Assembly (NCBI GenBank): GCA_947575475.1
Contig: CANPNN010000087.1
Span: 1 to 5,923, forward strand
Direction of reading: 5' to 3'
DNA from: an uncultured Pseudoflavonifractor sp.
Lineage (GTDB): Bacteria; Bacillota_A; Clostridia; Oscillospirales; Oscillospiraceae
DNA length: 5,923 nucleotides
Below, in pieces: positions 1-5,007 of the stretch. The position numbers were made by a program, and so were the translations under genes. The notes below the pieces were generated by a model, which saw only the letters and a program-made list of their open reading frames with translations, searched no databases and had not been told where the DNA came from. Numbering within the stretch: position 1 is the stretch's first letter; the number at the start of each line of letters is the position of its first letter.

Positions 1-76
1 GGCGGCGTCCCCCACAACGGGGGGGCGCCTCCACACCCCCCCCCCCCCGGGGGGGCGCGGGGCGCTTCCTTATTTT
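1..76 (+). terminator. GC-rich inverted repeats, possible rightward terminator
   Basis: Two stems are visible. The first pairs 4-13 with 20-29 (GGCGTCCCCC against GGGGGGCGCC, one T-G wobble) around a 6-nt loop. The second pairs GCGCC (25-29) with GGCGC (61-65), with C36-48 facing G49-55 inside it; the two cannot both form fully. Downstream on the plus strand comes TTCCTTATTTTTT (66-78), so the block reads as an intrinsic terminator for a gene entering from the left, convergent with purA. For purA itself the hairpin is present but no U-run follows it inside the window. The long homopolymers make the exact sequence uncertain. Confidence 0.45.
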
Positions 77-1360
77 TTAATGCAGGTCAATAATTTCGTG
101 CCGGCCCGGACCGGTGGAGACGATCTTGATGGGGACCTCGATCTCCTTTTGAATAAAGTTTACATAATCTTGCGCTTCCTTGGGAAGCTGATCAAACTCG
201 GTGATCCCCCGGATGTCGCATTTCCAGCCGGGGAGGGTCTCATATACCGGCTTGGCTCTGCAGAGCTGGGAGAATACGGGAAAGTCCCGGGTCACCTTGC
301 CGTCCACGTCATAGCCCACACAGACCTTGATCTCATCCAGATAGCCCAGGCAGTCGATGGCGGTGAGGGCCACCTCGGTGGCCCCTTGGACCATACAGCC
401 GTAGCGGCTGGCCACCGCGTCATACCAGCCCACCCGGCGGGGACGGCCCGTGGTGGCGCCGAACTCGCCCTTGTCGCCGCCCCGGCGGCGCAGCTCGTCT
501 CCCTCAGCTCCGGTCAGCTCGCTGACAAAAGGCTCGCCGGGAGCGCCCACACTGGAGGAATAGGCCTTGGATACGCAGATCACGTCCTGAATGGCGGCGG
601 CGGGGACCCCGCCGCCCACGGCGCCAAAGCCCGCCAAGGTGTGGGAGGAGGTGACAAAGGGATAGATGCCGTGGTCCGGGTCCTTCATAGAGCCCAGCTG
701 GCCCTCCAGAAGCACCGTCTTGCCCTCCTTCAGGGCTTTGTGGATAAAGGTGACCGTGTCTCCCACATAGGGGGCAATGGCCTCCCGCTGGGCCATGAGA
801 CCGTGGAAGAGGGCCTTGGGGTCCAGGGGGTCCTTGTGGTAGAGGTGGGTCCACAGCACATTTTTCAGCTCACAGACCTGCTCCAGCCGGGTCATGAGCC
901 GCTTTTCGTCCCACAGGTCGCAAAGCTGGATGCCCTGTTTGGCGTATTTGTCGGAGTAGAAGGGGGCGATGCCCGACTTGGTGGAGCCAAAGGCTTTGCC
1001 CGCCAGCCGCTCCTCCTCATAGGCGTCCTGAAGGGAGTGGTAGGGCATGAGCACCTGGGTGCGCTGGTCCACCATGACCTTGGGAGCGGGGACCCCGCCC
1101 TCCTTCAAAGAGTTGAGCTCATTCAGGAATTTGGTGATGTCCAGGGCCACTCCGGTACCGATGATATTGGTGGTGTGGGGGAAGAATACGCCCGAGGGGA
1201 GCTGGTGCAGGGCGAACCGGCCATAGTCACAGATGATGGTGTGTCCCGCGTTGGCTCCGCCCTGAAAGCGGATGACCACGTCGGACTTTTCCGCCAGAAG
1301 GTCGGTGATCTTGCCCTTGCCCTCGTCGCCCCAGTTGGCGCCCACGATCGCTTTTACCAT
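77..1360 (-). CDS. purA: Adenylosuccinate synthetase (IMP-aspartate ligase), divergent
   Basis: The enzyme joins IMP and L-aspartate with GTP hydrolysis to give adenylosuccinate, the first committed step from IMP to AMP, in the cytoplasm. The 427-residue product has the usual family length. The N-terminal WGDEGKGK loop (residues 10-17) carries the catalytic Asp12, and GGANAGHT (34-41) carries the catalytic His40. The aspartate-binding loop TTGRPRR (303-309) followed by VGW is intact, and the C-terminal STGPGR resembles the family's SVGPDR. The ATG has GGAGGT 8 nt upstream. Odd points: the usual GTTxxGIGPAY is GSTKSGIAPFY (125-135), the DKxAR Arg is Lys141, EGAQG is EGQLG (219-223) and YTTRVG is YSSSVG (267-272). 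Several IMP-site residues are therefore changed. Identity as a PurA-family protein is very secure; full canonical activity is inferred. It is transcribed divergently from ddl. Confidence 0.95.
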   Translation of the reverse strand: MVKAIVGANWGDEGKGKITDLLAEKSDVVIRFQGGANAGHTIICDYGRFALHQLPSGVFFPHTTNIIGTGVALDITKFLNELNSLKEGGVPAPKVMVDQRTQVLMPYHSLQDAYEEERLAGKAFGSTKSGIAPFYSDKYAKQGIQLCDLWDEKRLMTRLEQVCELKNVLWTHLYHKDPLDPKALFHGLMAQREAIAPYVGDTVTFIHKALKEGKTVLLEGQLGSMKDPDHGIYPFVTSSHTLAGFGAVGGGVPAAAIQDVICVSKAYSSSVGAPGEPFVSELTGAEGDELRRRGGDKGEFGATTGRPRRVGWYDAVASRYGCMVQGATEVALTAIDCLGYLDEIKVCVGYDVDGKVTRDFPVFSQLCRAKPVYETLPGWKCDIRGITEFDQLPKEAQDYVNFIQKEIEVPIKIVSTGPGRHEIIDLH

Positions 1361-1368
1361 AGTTCGTT

Positions 1369-1374
1369 ACCTCC
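1369..1374 (-). promoter_or_regulatory. purA ribosome binding site
   Basis: The minus strand reads GGAGGT, separated by 8 nt from the purA ATG (1358-1360). This fixes the start codon and agrees with the expected N-terminus of the family. Confidence 0.85.
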
Positions 1375-1390
1375 GGGCCGGGGGATTCGC

Positions 1391-1407
1391 AATCATGTAA
1401 CATGATT
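1391..1407. promoter_or_regulatory. Perfect palindrome in the purA leader (candidate operator)
   Basis: AATCATG and CATGATT form a perfect 7-bp inverted repeat around a 3-bp centre. It lies between the predicted purA transcription start (about 1439) and the ribosome binding site. It could be a binding site for a dimeric repressor acting as a roadblock, or a small mRNA hairpin. No T-run follows it, so it is not an intrinsic terminator. The regulator is not recognised. Confidence 0.45.
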
Positions 1408-1445
1408 TTGCCTTTTCCGGGGCCCATAACGACACAACGATATTT

Positions 1446-1474
1446 ATTATACTCAGAATGGGGACGGGTGGCAA
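1446..1474 (-). promoter_or_regulatory. purA promoter, sigma-A type
   Basis: On the minus strand a -35 box TTGCCA (1469-1474, 5 of 6 to consensus) is followed by exactly 17 nt and a perfect -10 box TATAAT (1446-1451). Transcription would begin near 1439, giving a leader of about 80 nt before purA. The surrounding A/T-rich stretch contrasts with the GC-rich genes. This is the best promoter match in the window. Confidence 0.85.
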
Positions 1475-1580
1475 GGGCTTTTTATAAAAAATAGATAAAT
1501 ACCGCCGTGCCGTCCCCCATTGGATCAAAAGCGCCACAGGTCTGGGGATAGCTGAAGAAGGAGTCTCTGGCGGGCAGGGT

Positions 1581-1933
1581 TCAGACCTTGGCTTTCCGGT
1601 CAAAGGGCCAGCTTTTATCTCTGAGACACAGGAAAAGGTCAAGCTCCTCCCGAAGGACCTGCTTCCTCTCCTCGCCGGAAAGAAAGGTGATCTCCGAGCG
1701 GGAGTCCGGGATGCTGTCCGGGCCGTCCCACTCCTGGGCGGAAAAGGAGGGGCCGGTCCGGTACTTCAGGGGTTCGCCCTCAAAAATGGGAAGGATCAGC
1801 TCATCGCTCTAATAATAGTAGGGGACAAGGGAGAAGCTGTGCCCGGTGTCCTCCCGGATCACATAGGGTCAGTCTGCCCAATAGAGGGAACTCACCACTG
1901 CGGGCTGGGAACGAAGTCAAGGGGCTCCCACTT
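1581..1933 (-). pseudogene. Decayed gene fragment of unknown function
   Basis: Read on the minus strand, the frame closing at the TGA at 1581-1583 gives about 75 codons of ordinary-looking protein, including GPSFSAQEWDGP and LSGEERKQVLREELDLFLC. Roughly three quarters of its third positions are G or C, as in the real genes here. Going upstream in the same frame it meets TAG (1809-1811) after SLVPYYY, continues through PYVIREDTGHSF, meets TGA (1869-1871), then continues as VVSSLYWAD. A neighbouring frame supplies KWEPLDFVPSPQW (1895-1933), suggesting a frameshift near 1892. No start codon with a ribosome binding site is visible. I do not recognise the family. Its 5' end touches the ddl promoter. 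An open piece could in principle still be expressed, but decay is the simpler reading. Confidence 0.5.
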
Positions 1934-1960
1934 GTCTTTTCCCGGGTTTTGTGGTATTAT
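1932..1960 (+). promoter_or_regulatory. ddl-murF promoter, sigma-A type
   Basis: A -35 box TTGTCT (1932-1937, 4 of 6) is followed by a 17-nt spacer and a -10 box TATTAT (1955-1960, 5 of 6). Transcription would start around 1965-1969, leaving a leader of about 45 nt before ddl. No operator or attenuator is evident in that leader. Confidence 0.7.
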
Positions 1961-1999
1961 TTACACTCAAGCATAAACTGGTGTGATATGACCTTTTAT

Positions 2000-2005
2000 G
2001 GAGGG
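2000..2005 (+). promoter_or_regulatory. ddl ribosome binding site that favours a TTG start
   Basis: GGAGGG overlaps the G of the upstream ATG (1998-2000), so it cannot serve that ATG. It lies 7 nt ahead of an in-frame TTG (2013-2015), an ideal distance. Nothing like a Shine-Dalgarno sequence precedes the ATG. The TTG start also puts the first beta strand (KIVVLAGG) at the N-terminus, as in other Ddl proteins. Confidence 0.7.
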
Positions 2006-2012
2006 AACACCT

Positions 2013-3065
2013 TTGAAAATCGTAGTATTGGCCGGGGGTCTGTCCCCGGAGCGGAACGTGTCTTTGTCCTCGGGGACCAAGATAGCACAGGCCCTGCGGG
2101 GACTGGGGCATTCTGTGGCCCTGGTGGATATGTACTTCGGCCTGGAGGACTACCCCGGCCTTGCCCCGGAGGAGCTTTACGGCGCCCCCGTCCCGGCGGG
2201 CTGGCAGTCGGTGGACCGGGCCGCCCCCGACCTGGCGGCGGTGAGGGCCGCCCGGAAATGGGAGGGCAAGGGGGAGTTCGGTCCCGGTGTGTTGGATCTA
2301 TGCCGGGGGACGGATATTGTCTTCCTGGCCCTCCATGGCCAGTGCGGGGAGGATGGCCGGGTCCAGGCCGCCTTCGACCTTCTGGGTATCCCCTACACAG
2401 GCTCGGGGTATCTGGGCTCCGCCATCGCCATGGACAAGGACCTGACCAAGCGGCTGGTCCGGGACGTAACGGCGACCCCGGCCTGGACCATGGCGGAGTA
2501 CACCGAAAAAGAGGTGGACTCCCTCACCAGCCGGACAGCGGTGCCCTGCGTGGTGAAGCCGGTAGACTCCGGCTCCTCCATCGGGGTGTCCATCGCCCGG
2601 GACAAAAAAGAGCTCCATGCCGCCCTGGTGGAGGGCCTGAAATACGGCGGCCGCTGTGTGCTGGAGCGCTATGTGAAGGGCCGGGAGATCCAGGTGGGAG
2701 TGTTGGGCGGCAAGGCCCTGCCCACCATCGAGATCATCCCCAAAGAGGGCTTTTACGATTACGAGAACAAGTACCAGCCCGGCGCGGCGGAGGAGGTGTG
2801 CCCCGCCCCCATCACGGCGGAGCAGGCCGCTGACGTGGCGGAGCAGGCCGAGGCGGTCTACCGGACCTTGGGCCTGGCGGTCTACTCCCGGGCGGACTTT
2901 ATCCTGGATGAGAATGGAGCGTTTTGGTTTTTAGAGATCAACACCCTTCCCGGCATGACCCCCACCAGCCTCATGCCTCAGGAGGCCGCGGCGGCGGGGC
3001 TTGACTACCCCGGGCTGTGCCAGCGGATCATCGACCTGTCCCTGCGCCAAAGGCGCGAAATGTGA
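2013..3065 (+). CDS. ddl: D-alanine--D-alanine ligase
   Basis: The cytoplasmic ATP-grasp ligase condenses two D-alanines into the dipeptide that ends the peptidoglycan stem. With the TTG start it has 350 residues, typical of the family; an ATG at 1998 would add five. The N-terminal GGLSPERNVSLSSG (8-21) holds Glu13, equivalent to the first-subsite Glu of E. coli DdlB. ALHGQCGEDG, the serine loop GSSIGVS (187-193) and FYDYENKY with Lys253-Tyr254 follow. Arg293 (SRADF) and the Mg/substrate motif LEINTLPGMT (307-316) complete the site. The Tyr at the omega-loop position points to D-Ala-D-Ala rather than D-lactate as product. murF follows after 15 bp, in the order of the pathway. Codon use resembles the neighbours. 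Confidence 0.95.
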   Translation: MKIVVLAGGLSPERNVSLSSGTKIAQALRGLGHSVALVDMYFGLEDYPGLAPEELYGAPVPAGWQSVDRAAPDLAAVRAARKWEGKGEFGPGVLDLCRGTDIVFLALHGQCGEDGRVQAAFDLLGIPYTGSGYLGSAIAMDKDLTKRLVRDVTATPAWTMAEYTEKEVDSLTSRTAVPCVVKPVDSGSSIGVSIARDKKELHAALVEGLKYGGRCVLERYVKGREIQVGVLGGKALPTIEIIPKEGFYDYENKYQPGAAEEVCPAPITAEQAADVAEQAEAVYRTLGLAVYSRADFILDENGAFWFLEINTLPGMTPTSLMPQEAAAAGLDYPGLCQRIIDLSLRQRREM

Positions 3066-3080
3066 AAGGAGGCTCCCCCC

Positions 3081-4484
3081 ATGGAAGCCCTGACCATACG
3101 AGAGATATTGGAGGCGGTCAACGGCCGCCTGCTGGGCGGCTTTACCGATCTGGACGCCACCGTCGTCCAGGTGGAGACCGACAGCCGCACCATCACCGCC
3201 GGCTCCCTCTTCCTGCCCCTTTGCGGAGAGCGGTTCGACGGTCACGCCTATATCAACGCCGCCCTGGAATCGGGGGCCGCCGGGTGTCTGACCCAGCGGG
3301 AGCGGGAGAGTTATCTGCCGGGTAAATTCTATATCAAGGTGGACTCCACCCACCGGGCCCTGCGGGACCTGGCGGTGTGGTACAAAAACCGCTTTGATAT
3401 CCCGGTGGTAGCCATCACAGGCAGCGTGGGCAAGACCACCACCAAGGACATGATCGCCGCGGTATTGAGCGAGAAATATACCGTTCTCAAGACCGAGGGC
3501 AACAAGAATAATGACATCGGCCTTCCCATGACCCTGCTTCGGCTGGGGAAGGAGCATGAAGTCGCCGTGGTGGAGCTGGGCATCAATCATCCGGGGGAGA
3601 TGGATTTCCTCTCCGGTATCGCCCAGCCCGACGTGGTGTGCGTCACCAACATCGGGGATGCGCACATGGAGGCTTTTGGCTGCCGGGAGAACACGATGAA
3701 GGCCAAAATGGAGGTCTTCAATCACGCAAAACCAGGGTGTATCGCTATCCTTAACGGGGATGATGCGCTGCTGCGAAAGGCCAGGGAGAACGGGGACGCC
3801 CGCTGGACGGGCCCCATCCTCTATGTGGGCCGGGACACGGGCCTGGACTACTGGGCCGGGGACCTGGAGAGCGATTGGAGAAGCCAGGTCTCCTGCGATG
3901 TGACCACCCCAAAGGGGACCTGCCATATGGACATCCCCGCCCTGGGGGACCACATGATCTATCCCACCCTCATGGCTGCCGCCGTGGGGGAGCATTTCGG
4001 CATGACGCTGGAGGAGATCGCCGCCGGGGTCCACAATTTTGCCCCCACAAAAATGCGGATGAACATTCTGCCCAGGGCGGAAAATATCACCATTCTGGAT
4101 GACGGCTATAACGCCAACCCCCAATCCATGCGGGCCGCCATCGAGGTGCTGGACGGGTATACAGGGGACTATAAGATCGCCGTCCTTGGCGATATGTTTG
4201 AACTTGGCCCTCTGGCGGGGGTGCTCCACGCCGGGGTGGGCGAGTTCCTGGGCCGCAGCCATGTGGACTGCCTCATCGCCGTGGGGGAGCTGGCGAAAAA
4301 TATCTATGACTCCGCCGTCACCTCCCGGGTCCCCGAGTGCTACCACTTCGATACCAAAGAGCGGGCCATGCTGACCCTCCATGACCTGCTCCGGCCGGGG
4401 ACCACCGTGCTGGTAAAGGCCTCCCGGGGCATGGAGTTTGAGACCATCACGGACTATTTGAAGAGCATCACCACAGAGGAGTGA
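3081..4484 (+). CDS. murF: UDP-N-acetylmuramoyl-tripeptide--D-alanyl-D-alanine ligase
   Basis: MurF attaches the D-Ala-D-Ala made by Ddl to the UDP-MurNAc-tripeptide with ATP, the last cytoplasmic step of pentapeptide synthesis. The 467-residue protein has the three expected Mur-ligase regions: an N-terminal substrate domain with TDSR (33-36) and GSLFLPL, a central ATPase domain with P-loop GSVGKTTT (114-121), TEGNKNNDIGLP (138-149), VELGINHPGEM (164-174) and NIGDAH (190-195), and a C-terminal domain with DDGYNANPQSM (340-350), GDMFELG (370-376) and VLVKASRGM. AAAGGAGG (3065-3072) lies 8 nt before the ATG and begins at the last base of the ddl stop, so the two genes are co-transcribed and closely coupled. 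MurE, which uses a related fold, lacks the DDGYNANP motif. No defects are seen, and no clear terminator follows the stop. Confidence 0.96.
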   Translation: MEALTIREILEAVNGRLLGGFTDLDATVVQVETDSRTITAGSLFLPLCGERFDGHAYINAALESGAAGCLTQRERESYLPGKFYIKVDSTHRALRDLAVWYKNRFDIPVVAITGSVGKTTTKDMIAAVLSEKYTVLKTEGNKNNDIGLPMTLLRLGKEHEVAVVELGINHPGEMDFLSGIAQPDVVCVTNIGDAHMEAFGCRENTMKAKMEVFNHAKPGCIAILNGDDALLRKARENGDARWTGPILYVGRDTGLDYWAGDLESDWRSQVSCDVTTPKGTCHMDIPALGDHMIYPTLMAAAVGEHFGMTLEEIAAGVHNFAPTKMRMNILPRAENITILDDGYNANPQSMRAAIEVLDGYTGDYKIAVLGDMFELGPLAGVLHAGVGEFLGRSHVDCLIAVGELAKNIYDSAVTSRVPECYHFDTKERAMLTLHDLLRPGTTVLVKASRGMEFETITDYLKSITTEE

Positions 4485-4553
4485 CCGCGCGGCAGGCGGT
4501 ACCGTTTGGCTGGGGGTTGACGGCAAATTTACACCTGCGTGAATGCGAAAGAC

Positions 4554-4576
4554 CATCTTTTCCCGAGGAAAAGATG
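4554..4576. repeat. Perfect 10-bp inverted repeat
   Basis: CATCTTTTCC (4554-4563) and GGAAAAGATG (4567-4576) pair perfectly around CGA. No T-run follows on either strand, so it is not a standard intrinsic terminator, although it could stabilise the 3' end of the ddl-murF transcript or act as a processing site. Confidence 0.6.
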
Positions 4577-4871
4577 ACCTCTCGCGCTCTCCAGAAAAGT
4601 CTAAGGTCAAGACCAAGTGTTCTGGGGGCGGCTCTATCGTTTTTTCGGCCCCTGCTCCCTCTTGCCCCGCGCCTGCGCGTCCGTCTGTGGAACACAGAGA
4701 GAAAGCCCGCTGAAACAACACCGCCTTTATCCTACACAGCTTGGTGCGTGGTTCTTCTAACGGACGAGCGAACCAAGGGATAGCCTATCAGGATTGGTGC
4801 TCTCTACGGTTGTACCGCACCCAATAATAAATTTCCACTGGTCTAATGCCCTTAAAAGTTCGGAGTCCAGA

Positions 4872-4968
4872 ACCGCTTTCAAGCGGTGTTACTCGCAAGG
4901 AGTACGCCCCATCCGTAAGCGGCAAAGCCGCCAACGGCTGGGCTGTGGCCCCGGCCGGGCAGGCCGGG
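4872..4968 (+). ncRNA. Candidate structured RNA: four consecutive hairpins
   Basis: Four non-overlapping perfect stems follow one another within 97 nt: ACCGCT/AGCGGT with loop TTCA, TACTC/GAGTA with loop GCAAG (extendable past a bulged T), GCGGC/GCCGC with loop AAA, and CCCGGCC/GGCCGGG with loop GGGCA. It ends about 40 nt before the ABC-F start. No known RNA family is recognised, and GC-rich sequence pairs easily, so covariation would be needed to establish it. Confidence 0.3.
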
Positions 4969-4994
4969 AAAGTTCCCATCCATTTCAACGTCCA

Positions 4995-5001
4995 AGAGGA
5001 A
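4995..5001 (+). promoter_or_regulatory. ribosome binding site of the ABC-F gene
   Basis: AGAGGAA, centred on GAGGA (4996-5000), lies about 7 nt before the ATG at 5008 and supports that start over an in-frame ATG at 4846, which has no such site. Confidence 0.65.
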
Positions 5002-5007
5002 ACACCT

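Larger units (their letters stand above)
4485..5007. other. 523-bp intergenic region rich in inverted repeats, no supported gene
   Basis: Open frames here lack ribosome binding sites and recognisable domains. Instead there are many perfect stems: 4554-4563/4567-4576, TGGTTC 4749-4754 with 4770-4775, ATTGG-TGC 4793-4800 with 4817-4825 (one bulged C), ACCGCT 4872-4877 with 4882-4887, TACTC 4890-4894 with 4900-4904, GCGGC 4919-4923 with 4927-4931, and CCCGGCC 4950-4956 with 4962-4968. The left part is less ordered than the right part. There is no good promoter and no intrinsic terminator for murF. It could be a structured leader of the ABC-F gene, an independent RNA, or a mosaic of dispersed intergenic repeats. 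Confidence 0.6.

Noticed and set aside
330..360. Loss of the Lys in the TKLD guanine-recognition motif of PurA (here TAID)
   Set aside because: B. subtilis PurA has NSID at this place as I remember it, so the lack of Lys is ordinary in Firmicutes and says nothing on nucleotide choice.
77..1360. Phage-type PurZ (2-aminoadenine synthesis) instead of PurA
   Set aside because: PurZ proteins replace the catalytic Asp of the GDEGKGK loop; here Asp12 and His40 are both present, and the setting is chromosomal housekeeping genes.
80..1405. 441-codon plus-strand open frame across purA
   Set aside because: It is antisense to a clear purA and arises from GC-rich codon bias; its translation is Gly/Leu/His-rich and matches no family I know.
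1538..1588. AGGTCTG/CAGACCT 7-bp inverted repeat at the end of the decayed gene
   Set aside because: The loop is about 37 nt and no T-run follows, so it does not look like a terminator and could be chance.
4517..4545. Promoter with TTGACG at 4517-4522 after murF
   Set aside because: The -35 box is good, but the hexamer 17 nt downstream (TGAATG) matches the -10 consensus poorly.
2931..4721. 596-codon minus-strand open frame across ddl, murF and the region after it
   Set aside because: It is the complement of a well-supported murF, with a low-complexity His/Gly/Pro-rich product and no plausible start site.
4481..4783. 100-codon plus-strand frame starting with GTG inside the murF stop
   Set aside because: The GAGGAG in the murF tail abuts the GTG with no spacing, the product is basic and patternless, and the frame runs through inverted repeats.
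4495..4822. T-box antiterminator, suggested by GGTACCG at 4498-4504 and TGTACCGC at 4811-4818
   Set aside because: The full T-box consensus (GGTGG-ACCGCG), specifier loop and a following terminator with T-run are absent, and the downstream gene is not an aminoacyl-tRNA or amino acid gene.
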